The notes under the pieces are model-generated. The model had not been told where the DNA came from. It saw nothing but the letters and a program-made list of their open reading frames with translations, and made no database searches. A DNA stretch of 64,000 bases from Vallitaleaceae bacterium (GTDB lineage: Bacteria; Bacillota; Clostridia; Lachnospirales; Vallitaleaceae): assembly GCA_028277605.1 (NCBI GenBank), contig JANQFZ010000072.1:1-64000 (forward strand), in the 5' to 3' direction. Every line of letters begins with the position of its first letter. Within the stretch, counting starts at the first letter, position 1. Below, in pieces: positions 9,831 through 18,289 of the stretch. A program made the translations under genes and the position numbers.

Positions 9831-10000
9831 CTGGATAGTCAAAAGTTCTAATTAACCATAATATATGAATTAAACTATCCCACCACAATTTCTTATGCTG
9901 TCATACTACTGAAGCTCTTATAATGACTGCATCACATTTAACGTGTAAAAGTTGAGTATGTGGAAACGTCTAAGAGTAACTAGAACTTTTGACTAGCCAG
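9831..10000. repeat. Possible MITE: 24-bp imperfect terminal inverted repeats
   Basis: CTGGATAGTCAAAAGTTCTA (first 20 of 24 bases, 9831-9854) recurs inverted at 9977-10000 with three differences over 24 bases. The two arms enclose about 122 bases without coding capacity, between the DUF445 gene and the ppdK terminator. The size and inverted ends fit a small non-autonomous element. I see no clear target duplication and no second copy in the window, so a fortuitous long-range hairpin remains possible. Confidence 0.45.
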
Positions 10001-10040
10001 TACAGCACTCATGCTGCTGATTAATAAAAAAAGGTAAAGA

Positions 10041-10070
10041 TAAAATAAAGCCACCGAACAATCGGTGGCT
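10041..10070 (-). terminator. ppdK intrinsic terminator
   Basis: On the minus strand AGCCACCGA (10062-10070) pairs perfectly with TCGGTGGCT (10049-10057) around four bases, followed by TTATTTTA. It starts about 18 bases after the ppdK stop codon. Confidence 0.9.
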
Positions 10071-10087
10071 CAGTTAGATCCTAATGT

Positions 10088-12709
10088 CTAATTATTAATT
10101 GCAGCCTGAGCAGCAGCTAATCTTGCAATAGGTATTCTAAATGGTGAACAGGAAACATAGTTTAATCCTGCTTTATGACAGAATTCAATAGATGATGGAT
10201 CGCCACCATGCTCGCCACAGATACCTAACTTAATATTTGGTCTTGTAGATTTACCCTTATCAGCAGCCATTTGAACTAATTGACCGACACCTGTTTGGTC
10301 TAATCTTGCAAATGGGTCAGTTTCAAATATGCCTTTTTTATAATAGTCATCTAAGAAACTTCCTGCATCGTCACGTGAGAATCCAAAGGTCATTTGTGTT
10401 AAGTCATTGGTTCCAAATGAGAAGAATTCAGCTTCTTTAGCGATGGCATCTGCAATTAAAGCAGCTCTAGGAATTTCAATCATAGTACCTACTGAATATT
10501 CCATGTCAATACCAGCATCTGCAATAACAGCATCAACGGTCTTAACAACGACATCTTTCACATAAGCTAACTCTTTTACTTCACCAACTAGTGGGATCAT
10601 GATCTCTGGAACGATATCGTAACCTTTTTCTTTCTTAACTTCTACAGCCGCTTCAGCAATTGCTCTTGCTTGCATTTCAGCTATTTCTGGATACGTAACC
10701 GCTAGACGGCATCCTCTATGACCTAACATAGGGTTAAACTCATGTAGAGCATCTACCGTTTCTTTTAATTCTGCAAAAGTTAATCCCATATCAGCAGCTA
10801 ATGCTTTGATATCTTCATCTTCATGAGGTAAGAACTCATGTAATGGGGGATCAAGAAGACGTACGGTCATTGGTCTTCCTTCAAGTGCTTCATACATTGC
10901 TTTGAAATCACCTTTTTGATAAGGAATTAATTCCTCTAAAGCAGCTTTTCTTTCTTCCACTGACTTGGATACAATCATTTTTCTGATTTTAGGTATTCTA
11001 TCTTCTTCAAAGAACATATGCTCAGTACGGCATAATCCAATACCTTCTGCACCAAACTCGACTGCTCTCTTAGTATCTTGTGGATTATCAGCATTTGTTC
11101 TTACTTTTAAAGTTCTTGCTTCATCAGCCCATACCATGAATTTAGCAAAATCACCACTAATTTCAGGTTCAACTGTCTTAATATCTTCAAGATAAACGTT
11201 ACCTGTTGAACCATCTAAGGAAATATAGTCTCCTTCTTTGATGGTTTCTCCAGCAACTGTAAATGTCTTAGCTTCTTCATTAATTTTAATTTCACCACAA
11301 CCTGATACACAGCAGGTTCCCATTCCACGAGCAACAACTGCTGCGTGAGAAGTCATACCACCACGAACGGTTAAGATACCTTTGGATGCATACATACCTT
11401 CAATATCTTCTGGTGAAGTTTCAAGTCTTACTAAGATAACTCTTTCACCTTTGTTGTTAGCTTCAACAGCATCTTCAGCAGTGAAGTACACTTTACCAGC
11501 AGCAGCACCTGGTGATGCTGGTAGAGCTTTTGCAACTGGTGTACCAGCTTTTAAAGCAGCTGTATCAAAGGTTGGATGTAATAATTGGTCTAATTGCTTT
11601 GGTTCCACTTTTAAAATAGCTTCTGTTGGTGTTAATAAACCTTCTTCTACTAAATCAACAGCTATTTTAAGTGCTGCAGCGGCAGTTCTTTTACCATTAC
11701 GTGTTTGTAAGAAATAGAGTTTTCCATTCTCAATAGTAAACTCCATATCTTGCATATCTTTGTAATGGTTCTCAAGATTCTGAGCTATAGTTATAAACTC
11801 TTTATATATGACTGGCATATCTTGCTCTAAGCGTGTGATAGGTTCAGGAGTTCTAATACCAGCAACAACGTCTTCACCTTGAGCATTTAATAGATACTCA
11901 CCGTAAATACCTTTTTCACCGGTTGCAGGATTTCTTGTAAAGGCAACGCCAGTTCCTGAATTATCACCCATATTACCAAATACCATTGCTTGAACATTAA
12001 CAGCTGTGCCCCAGCTGCCTGGAATATCATTCATTCTTCTATAAACAATAGCACGTTCGTTATTCCATGAACCAAATACAGCTTCAACAGCTGCCATAAG
12101 CTGTTCTTTTGGCTCCTGTGGGAAATCTTGTCCTAATTGCTCTTTATATAGTCCTTTGTATTGCTCAATAACTTCTTTCAAATCTTCTGCTGTTAAATCC
12201 AGATCACTTGCGTAGGACTTGGACTCTTTAATTTCGTCTAAAACTCTTTCAAATTTTGACTTTGGAAGTCCTTTTACAACATCTGAAAACATTTGGATAA
12301 ATCTTCTATAGGAATCATATGCAAATCTTGGATTGTTTGTTACTTTAGCAAATCCTTCTACTGCAACATCATTTAATCCTAAGTTTAAAACTGTATCCAT
12401 CATACCTGGCATGGATACTCGAGCTCCTGAACGTACTGATACTAATAATGGCTGTTGTGTATCACCAAATTTCTTACCATTAATGGTTTCTAATTGAGAA
12501 AGACAGTCTGCAATTTGGGATTGGATATCATCTGAAATAGCTTCACCATTATCATAATAATCCGTACACGCTTCTGTAGAAACTGTAAAACCTTGGGGAA
12601 TTGGAAGACCAAGCTTTGTCATTTCTGCAAGATTAGCACCTTTCCCACCAAGAAGGTTTTTCATGGATGCATCAGCTTCGCTAAACATATACACGAATTT
12701 CTTGCTCAT
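10088..12709 (-). CDS. ppdK: Pyruvate, phosphate dikinase
   Basis: This interconverts pyruvate + ATP + Pi and PEP + AMP + PPi. In anaerobes it can serve PPi-dependent glycolysis or gluconeogenesis. The N-terminal nucleotide-binding domain starts at FSEADASMKNLLGGKGANLAEM. The phosphohistidine motif GGMTSHAAVVARGMG is in the middle. The C-terminal TIM-barrel includes GLCRTEHMFFE and the CGEHGGDP catalytic loop. Length (873 aa) is normal. The start has AGGAGGTAATTGTATA before ATG. It is monocistronic with a clear terminator; no PPDK regulatory protein is seen nearby. Pyruvate kinase is also encoded in this window. Confidence 0.97.
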   Translation of the reverse strand: MSKKFVYMFSEADASMKNLLGGKGANLAEMTKLGLPIPQGFTVSTEACTDYYDNGEAISDDIQSQIADCLSQLETINGKKFGDTQQPLLVSVRSGARVSMPGMMDTVLNLGLNDVAVEGFAKVTNNPRFAYDSYRRFIQMFSDVVKGLPKSKFERVLDEIKESKSYASDLDLTAEDLKEVIEQYKGLYKEQLGQDFPQEPKEQLMAAVEAVFGSWNNERAIVYRRMNDIPGSWGTAVNVQAMVFGNMGDNSGTGVAFTRNPATGEKGIYGEYLLNAQGEDVVAGIRTPEPITRLEQDMPVIYKEFITIAQNLENHYKDMQDMEFTIENGKLYFLQTRNGKRTAAAALKIAVDLVEEGLLTPTEAILKVEPKQLDQLLHPTFDTAALKAGTPVAKALPASPGAAAGKVYFTAEDAVEANNKGERVILVRLETSPEDIEGMYASKGILTVRGGMTSHAAVVARGMGTCCVSGCGEIKINEEAKTFTVAGETIKEGDYISLDGSTGNVYLEDIKTVEPEISGDFAKFMVWADEARTLKVRTNADNPQDTKRAVEFGAEGIGLCRTEHMFFEEDRIPKIRKMIVSKSVEERKAALEELIPYQKGDFKAMYEALEGRPMTVRLLDPPLHEFLPHEDEDIKALAADMGLTFAELKETVDALHEFNPMLGHRGCRLAVTYPEIAEMQARAIAEAAVEVKKEKGYDIVPEIMIPLVGEVKELAYVKDVVVKTVDAVIADAGIDMEYSVGTMIEIPRAALIADAIAKEAEFFSFGTNDLTQMTFGFSRDDAGSFLDDYYKKGIFETDPFARLDQTGVGQLVQMAADKGKSTRPNIKLGICGEHGGDPSSIEFCHKAGLNYVSCSPFRIPIARLAAAQAAINN

Positions 12710-13134
12710 TATACAATTACCTCCTAAAATTTAAAGTTTAGTTTAATGAAGAATAATAATGATTTTATATAGGCTGAATTGTATATTTGTTATAGAAAAC
12801 ATTAATGCTTTAGAACCAACAACCTATATAATAAATGAATACCTATTGAACTATACCCTATTACTATTTATCAAGGATTAAGTTCAATATATATCTAATA
12901 GACCAGCTCTTGTAACTCGCATTATATTATAACATAAAATGTAATTTTTAGTAGCCTTTTTTTTGTTTAATTTTATTTATGCATCATTTCAACAATTTTA
13001 TGTGATAACCTGTCCATTTTTTAGTGATTATCATGATATTTGTATCCATATTAATCGATAAAATGGTATGGCAATATGCGTATCATAAGAATCTTGGTCT
13101 TAATCGTTAGATTAATAATTAATTGTAGTATTAA
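12710..13134. other. Long AT-rich intergenic region upstream of ppdK
   Basis: This is a 425-base non-coding gap. On the minus strand it carries a TATAAT-like sequence near 12930-12940 that could be the ppdK -10 element, which would give a leader of roughly 220 bases. TATTGAACT and AGTTCAATA within that leader can pair. No known riboswitch signature or small reading frame with a ribosome site is recognisable, and no obvious terminator follows glyS. Confidence 0.4.
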
Positions 13135-14523
13135 CTAAAAATCAAATCTTTCTTCAAAATAAGTGCGTAAGTCATCTATTCTTATTCTTTCTTGCTCCAT
13201 TGTATCTCTATGTCTAATGGTAACGGCTTGATCGTCTAAGGTTTCAAAGTCAACTGTCAAACAGAAGGGGGTTCCAATTTCGTCCTGCCTTCTATACCTT
13301 TTTCCGATACTGCCCCTTTCGTCAAAATCTACATGGTAGTGCTTAGAAAGCTTCTTATAGATTTTTTCTGCTTCTTGAGATAGTTTTTTAGACAACGGTA
13401 AAACAGATATCTGAATGGGGGCAAGATTAGGATGAAATCTTAATACCGTTCTTACATCTCCATTCTCAAGGGTCTCCTCATCATAAGCCTCACATAAAAA
13501 GGCTAAGGTCACTCTGTCAGCACCTAAGGATGGTTCAATACAATAGGGGATATATTTCTCTTTTCTGACATCATCAAAATAAGTCATATCTTGACCTGAG
13601 TGTTCTTGATGCTGCTTGAGATCATAATCTGTTCTATCCGCAATACCCCACAACTCTCCCCATCCAAATGGAAAAAGATATTCAATATCTGAAGTTGCAT
13701 TGCTATAGTGGGACAATTCTTCTTGACTGTGATCACGTATTCTTAGATTTTCTTCACTAAGACCTAAGCTTAACAGCCAGTTATTACAGAATGATTTCCA
13801 GTAGTCAAACCATTCTAAATCTTTACCTGGTTCACAGAAGAACTCAAGTTCCATCTGTTCAAACTCACGTATTCTAAAAATAAAATTGCCGGGAGTTATT
13901 TCATTTCTAAAGGATTTTCCTACCTGACCAATACCAAATGGCAGTTTTTTTCTTGATGTTCTTTGGACATTTTTAAAATTAACAAAAATACCTTGTGCGG
14001 TCTCTGGTCTCAAATAGACAGTATTCTTTGCTTCTTCCGTAACCCCTTGAAAGGTTTTGAACATTAGATTAAACTGACGAATATCTGTAAAGTTATGTTC
14101 TCCACAAGAAGGGCAAACAATATGGTGTTCTTCAATATAGGCTTTCATTTCTTCATTGGACCAAGCATCTACCGATCCTTCAATTTCAATACCATTTTCC
14201 TTCATGTAGTCTTCAATGAGCTTATCTGCTCTAAAACGTTCTTTACAGCTTTTGCAGTCCATCAGTGGATCGTTGAATCCACCTACATGACCAGATGCTA
14301 CCCATACTTGAGGATTCATTAGTATAGAACAATCTAATCCAACATTGTAAGGACTTTCTTTAATGAATTTCTGCCACCAGAGTTTTTTTACATTATTTTT
14401 AAGCTCGACACCTAGAGGACCATAATCCCAAGTATTAGCAAGACCGCCGTAAATCTCTGAACCTGGATAAACAAAGCCTCTTGCTTTAGATAGTGCAACA
14501 ATTTTTTCCATTGTTTTGGCCAT
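13135..14523 (-). CDS. glyS: Glycyl-tRNA synthetase, single-chain (alpha2) type
   Basis: This class II synthetase attaches glycine to tRNA-Gly. It begins [21 protein letters not shown]. Motif 2 ([14 protein letters not shown]) and the class II region [13 protein letters not shown] are present, and the C-terminal anticodon-binding domain begins near [13 protein letters not shown] zinc-type CxxC pair (CKSC, CPSC) lies in the insertion. Length (462 aa) matches the homodimeric bacterial form, not the glyQ/glyS tetramer. The start has AAAGGATGATATA upstream. Expression is expected to depend on the T-box leader directly upstream. Confidence 0.96.
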   Translation of the reverse strand: MAKTMEKIVALSKARGFVYPGSEIYGGLANTWDYGPLGVELKNNVKKLWWQKFIKESPYNVGLDCSILMNPQVWVASGHVGGFNDPLMDCKSCKERFRADKLIEDYMKENGIEIEGSVDAWSNEEMKAYIEEHHIVCPSCGEHNFTDIRQFNLMFKTFQGVTEEAKNTVYLRPETAQGIFVNFKNVQRTSRKKLPFGIGQVGKSFRNEITPGNFIFRIREFEQMELEFFCEPGKDLEWFDYWKSFCNNWLLSLGLSEENLRIRDHSQEELSHYSNATSDIEYLFPFGWGELWGIADRTDYDLKQHQEHSGQDMTYFDDVRKEKYIPYCIEPSLGADRVTLAFLCEAYDEETLENGDVRTVLRFHPNLAPIQISVLPLSKKLSQEAEKIYKKLSKHYHVDFDERGSIGKRYRRQDEIGTPFCLTVDFETLDDQAVTIRHRDTMEQERIRIDDLRTYFEERFDF

Positions 14524-14599
14524 TATATCATCCTTTCAATTATGTTGATTAACCTATCTTATAATTATTGTTTTTATCAATGGTTTGCTTTTTATCGTA

Positions 14600-14825
14600 C
14601 AAAAAAAGACATGCTCATCCCCTAAAAAGGGACGAAAAATGTCTTCCGCGGTTCCACCCTAATTGGCACATCATCGTGTACCCACTCTTTTTCTTAATAT
14701 CTGTTCAAAAGCGCCTTTCATTAACATCGTCTGCTTAGCTTCCACCATTCTAAACTCGCTATAAGACATACAGTTAATTACTCTTCTTTATCATTACAGT
14801 TATTCAACTGGAGAAAGTATAACAA
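14600..14825 (-). promoter_or_regulatory. T-box riboswitch, glycine (glyS leader)
   Basis: The minus strand shows the hallmark T-box sequence AGGGTGGAACCGCG (14647-14660) and a stem I distal segment GGTGGAAGC. The terminator hairpin is at 14607-14644 (AGACAT...CGTCCC...GGGGATG...ATGTCT) and ends in seven Ts. A GGC triplet at 14713-14715 is the best candidate glycine specifier, but I could not fold stem I fully, so that assignment is tentative. Uncharged tRNA-Gly binding should stabilise the antiterminator and allow glyS transcription. The upstream end is approximate. Confidence 0.9.
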
Positions 14826-14934
14826 ATAAGTGTATAAGTGTCAAGGTCTTCCTTTTTTGTTTTTTTACATACTTGCTTTTTAGTCTTGAATTTCTCTAAA
14901 TAACTATTAATATGATATCTGATGCTTTACTATC

Positions 14935-15819
14935 CTAGCCATCAACCGCTTGATTTTTCCATTCCTCTAACAGCTCATTCGCTTGATGCATCTCATCGGA
15001 AAAATCAGTAGGATTGAAAAGCTGAGTCATCTCTTCTTGATTTGTAATAGAAAATTTAATATAGTCCCTTATGAGCTCATACTGCTGAATTTTTAAGACA
15101 TTATAAGCTTCATCATCTTCTGTAAAGGTCGTAATGGCCTTGTAACCATTGATTAAATTGTCTATTTCTTTGTTAATTGACTCTAATCTTTCAACATTAA
15201 AATTATCACTGTCTAGAATCAATGTATAATCCACACGACTTAGCTCAGTAAATAAACTTTCATTTTCAGTTAAAACATCGTTGGCAGCTTTTTCATATTC
15301 CTCGGATAACTGCTGTTCATCGATTGCAATGGTGCTAAGCTCAAGATAACATTGAAACAAATCTCTTAATAGTATCATACCTTCTTCTGATACAGTCACC
15401 ATTTGAACCATACTACTTAGACTTGAATGATAAAGCTGGATACTCTGCAATAACTTTTCATTAAGGTCTTTCACTTGGTCATTTTTTATATCTAGGTTTT
15501 TCACTTGCTTCTCTAATTCAGTAAGCTTTGAATTGGCTTCTATGGCGTTATTTTTTAAAGTGTCAAACTCCATTGTGTCCACTTGGTCTATAAATTCGTT
15601 AATATCTGTATTTCCAGTAATGCTTTTCTTTATACTATCCGCCAAATCTTCAAAGTCTTCTGTAATGATGTCCACAACCTCTTGCTGTGTATCTAATACT
15701 TCAGTTAACTTTAGATCTTTCACCTTATCCTGATAGCTTTCTATAGCTGATGGAGCACAACTAGTGATAAGCATCACACATAGTGTAAATACAATCATTT
15801 TTTTAAAGTGAGCTAACAT
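14935..15819 (-). CDS. Predicted lipoprotein of unknown function
   Basis: This is a 294-residue protein with a lipoprotein signal peptide: basic start, hydrophobic core FTLCVMLITS, and lipobox ITSC with Cys21 as the lipidation site. The mature part is almost entirely helical and acidic, with heptad-like leucines (for example TKLTELEKQVKNLD-like stretches), suggesting an extracytoplasmic coiled-coil or helical bundle. I recognise no catalytic motif or named family. The start follows AAAGGAATGAATAGAT. It lies between recO and the glyS T-box on the same strand, which gives little functional hint. Confidence 0.75.
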   Translation of the reverse strand: MLAHFKKMIVFTLCVMLITSCAPSAIESYQDKVKDLKLTEVLDTQQEVVDIITEDFEDLADSIKKSITGNTDINEFIDQVDTMEFDTLKNNAIEANSKLTELEKQVKNLDIKNDQVKDLNEKLLQSIQLYHSSLSSMVQMVTVSEEGMILLRDLFQCYLELSTIAIDEQQLSEEYEKAANDVLTENESLFTELSRVDYTLILDSDNFNVERLESINKEIDNLINGYKAITTFTEDDEAYNVLKIQQYELIRDYIKFSITNQEEMTQLFNPTDFSDEMHQANELLEEWKNQAVDG

Positions 15820-15949
15820 ATCTATTCATTCCTTTCGCTTTAAAGAGGCAGTACCCTTTAAAAGCTATGTACCCTTTGGTAACCCATTGGTTTACAAAAT
15901 CTCTCATGTCAATATTACACTTACTCTAAAATAAATTCAATACTTAATT

Positions 15950-16702
15950 CTATTTTGTAGCTTCTAAAAACTCCAACGCTTTAAATGTTTTATTGATATG
16001 ATATCCAATAAATGTACGCATAATAGTCTTTAATTGCTTCAAAATGGCTTCATCTACTTTAAAGGTATAGAGGTCTGATAAAGAGGCTGATAGAATAAAC
16101 CGCATGGTATATAAAGTTCCTTGACTAATATTTTGAACAGGTTGAGAAGCCTGATTATAGCACCGTTCACAGACAACACCACCTTGTACAGCACTAAAGT
16201 ATATTAGAGCGTTCTCATCCTCAGATAGAACACAATGACTGACCTCGGGGGTTAGCCCTATATAGCTAAGGGCTTTTAATTCAAACACACAGATTATCAA
16301 TTCTTGCTGTAATGTGCCTTTTGTAAGCACTTGCAAGGTCTTTAATATCAACTTCATAAGCGGCAGATTTGGATTGTTTTCATCTGATACAAATTCAGCA
16401 AACTCTAATAGATACAGACCATAAGAAAGCGTCTCAATATCTTCTCTTATGGCATGAAATGAATCTATACACTCAACCTGTGTGACTGTATAGTTTTTCT
16501 TTTTATACAGTAAAAAGTCACCATAGATAAAAATACTTGTCCCTGCTAAGAGTTTGCTTTTAGCTCGTCTAGCCCCTTTAGCAAAAGCTGTTATTTTTCC
16601 AAACTCCTTAGTTAACAGAGTAAGCCTCTTATCATGCTCGCCAATTGGCATTTCGTGCAGCACAAGACCCTTCGTTTTTTGATATCTAGTCAAACTAATC
16701 AC
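15950..16702 (-). CDS. recO: DNA repair protein RecO
   Basis: This is a recombination mediator that helps RecA displace SSB together with RecR. The N-terminal OB fold begins KTKGLVLHEMPIGEHDKRLTLL and continues EFGKITAFAKGARRAKSKL. The C-terminal half has the helical domain with a cysteine cluster (CVLSED...CERCY) that may bind zinc. Length is about 250 residues. The first codon shown is GTG (16702), but its AGGA site is too close. TTG at 16693 (fourth codon) has better spacing and may be the true start. It follows yqzL and era, the usual Firmicutes order, and is preceded by a terminator-like hairpin. Confidence 0.93.
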   Translation of the reverse strand: MISLTRYQKTKGLVLHEMPIGEHDKRLTLLTKEFGKITAFAKGARRAKSKLLAGTSIFIYGDFLLYKKKNYTVTQVECIDSFHAIREDIETLSYGLYLLEFAEFVSDENNPNLPLMKLILKTLQVLTKGTLQQELIICVFELKALSYIGLTPEVSHCVLSEDENALIYFSAVQGGVVCERCYNQASQPVQNISQGTLYTMRFILSASLSDLYTFKVDEAILKQLKTIMRTFIGYHINKTFKALEFLEATK

Positions 16703-16709
16703 TCCTACA

Positions 16710-16761
16710 AAAAAACACCCTTTAACTAAAAGTTACCATAAATCAACTTAGAGTTAAAGGG
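16710..16761 (-). terminator. Terminator / possible attenuator between yqzL and recO
   Basis: On the minus strand CCCTTTAACT (16752-16761) pairs perfectly with AGTTAAAGGG (16718-16727), followed by a run of seven Ts at 16710-16716. The recO ribosome site (AGGAG) begins within a few bases of the T-run. Transcripts from era-yqzL should largely stop here, so recO depends on read-through or on a promoter hidden in this segment. Confidence 0.8.
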
Positions 16762-16876
16762 AAAATCGACCCATATAATCATGAACGATATATTGGATTT
16801 AAGAAATATTAACCATCCTGCTAATTAAGCCTGATATATAAAGTTCATGATATTGTATAATTTTTCACTTCATTAT

Positions 16877-17020
16877 TTATTGACACATTTTGTTTTGCTG
16901 AAAATAGGGCATACTTGGATTCTGCATTACACTGATTTGGCGTTGATAATCTTTATAAGCAATGTAGTATTCAATATTACCTGTTTTCTTAAAAAGCTTC
17001 CAATAAGTATCTGCTATCAT
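16877..17020 (-). CDS. yqzL: YqzL-like small protein
   Basis: The 47-residue frame starts at ATG 17020, preceded by AGGGGGCAATGAC. It begins MIADTYWKLFKKTGNIEYYI, which matches the short YqzL family (W-K-x-F-xx-TGNIxxY) found between era and recO in Bacillus. The function of that family is unknown. The open frame extends upstream to 17110, but that extension lacks a ribosome site and would put unrelated residues before the conserved core. Length equals the 47 residues I recall for B. subtilis YqzL. Confidence 0.8.
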   Translation of the reverse strand: MIADTYWKLFKKTGNIEYYIAYKDYQRQISVMQNPSMPYFQQNKMCQ

Positions 17021-17153
17021 GTCATTGCCCCCTATAAAATAATGTAGTATTATATTCATAGGTTTTCCCTCATCTAATAATATATACTGCGAAAATATTC
17101 CCATAGACAAATTTCAATCAACACCTTGACATACTGAATTAAACATTTTAAGA

Positions 17154-18065
17154 TTAACTCTCTAATCCTTTTTTATCAAACCCGTAGTTTTTCAACTGAA
17201 ACTCGCTGTCTCTCCAATTCTTCTTAATTTTAACCCATAAATTCAAATAGATTCTTGAACCTAATAAGCTTTCAATTTCCTTTCTTGCTAGTGTGCCAAT
17301 TTTTTTTAGCATTGCACCCTGCTTACCTATAATTATCCCCTTATGGGAATCCTTCTCACAAATGATAGTTGCATCTATATCTACAACCGGCTGACCTTTT
17401 CTCTTTTTCATCTGATCAATAACAACAGCAATACCATGTGGAATCTCCTGCTGTAATAAATGCAATGCTTTTTCTCTGATTAGTTCTGAAATCAATTGTC
17501 TTTCTGGCTGATCGGTTAACATATCAGATGGGAAGAATTGAGGTCCATCTTCCATTGATTCATAGATAACATCTAGAAGAGATTCTGTGTTCTCGCCAGT
17601 TTTTGCAGATAAAGGAATAATTGCTTTAAAATTATATGTTTCTTTATAATTATTAATTATCTCAAGAATTTCTTCTTTAACTATCGTATCAATTTTATTA
17701 ATGATTAGAACCACTGGAGTTTTTATGTCAGATAACTGTTCTAAAATATAGTGATCCCCTTTACCAATTGTTTTACTAGGTTCAATTAACCACAATATGA
17801 GATCAACCGTATTAAATGTGGTGTATGCCGCTTGATTCATATAGTCACCTAATTTATGCTTAGGTTTATGAATGCCTGGTGTATCAATGAAAATGATTTG
17901 CCCTTTTTCTGTTGTTATTATGGTTTGTATTCTATTCCTTGTGGTTTGGGGCTTATCAGAAACTATGGCTATCTTTTGACCAATCAATTGGTTCATTAAT
18001 GTTGATTTTCCTACATTGGGTCGACCAATTAGTGTTACAAAACCCGATTTAAATCCTTTATCCAA
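17154..18065 (-). CDS. era: GTPase Era
   Basis: This essential GTPase binds the 3' end of 16S rRNA during 30S assembly. It has G1 GRPNVGKST, G2/G3 with TTRNRI and DTPGIHKPKH, G4 NKID, and a C-terminal KH domain (ATIICEKDSHKGIIIGKQGAMLK contains its GxxG loop). Length (303 aa) is standard. The start codon is TTG at 18065, preceded by AAGGAGGAATATT. It is the first gene of an era-yqzL(-recO) unit. Confidence 0.96.
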   Translation of the reverse strand: MDKGFKSGFVTLIGRPNVGKSTLMNQLIGQKIAIVSDKPQTTRNRIQTIITTEKGQIIFIDTPGIHKPKHKLGDYMNQAAYTTFNTVDLILWLIEPSKTIGKGDHYILEQLSDIKTPVVLIINKIDTIVKEEILEIINNYKETYNFKAIIPLSAKTGENTESLLDVIYESMEDGPQFFPSDMLTDQPERQLISELIREKALHLLQQEIPHGIAVVIDQMKKRKGQPVVDIDATIICEKDSHKGIIIGKQGAMLKKIGTLARKEIESLLGSRIYLNLWVKIKKNWRDSEFQLKNYGFDKKGLES

Positions 18066-18176
18066 AAATATTCCTCCTTAGGCTTATGTACTATTCAATC
18101 AAGTTTGAAGCGTAGTTATTAACCAGCTTTAGTATGTTATCCATTCCTATAAGATTTATTCTTTTTAAACATAGTG

Positions 18177-18220
18177 AAGCTATACGAAAAAAATAATAAA
18201 CTGATTTATTCGTATAGCTT
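18177..18220. repeat. Perfect 12-bp inverted repeat upstream of era
   Basis: AAGCTATACGAA (18177-18188) and TTCGTATAGCTT (18209-18220) form a perfect stem, with a smaller TAAA/TTTA hairpin possible inside. Neither flank has a T-run, so it is not a standard terminator. It lies between the M16C peptidase gene and era and could be an operator or an mRNA-stabilising structure. Confidence 0.5.
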
Positions 18221-18289
18221 ACTAAGCTAATCGTTAATTAATGATTACAAATTTCCAGATAAATAAAATCTAGGAAAGAGTGGATTTGA

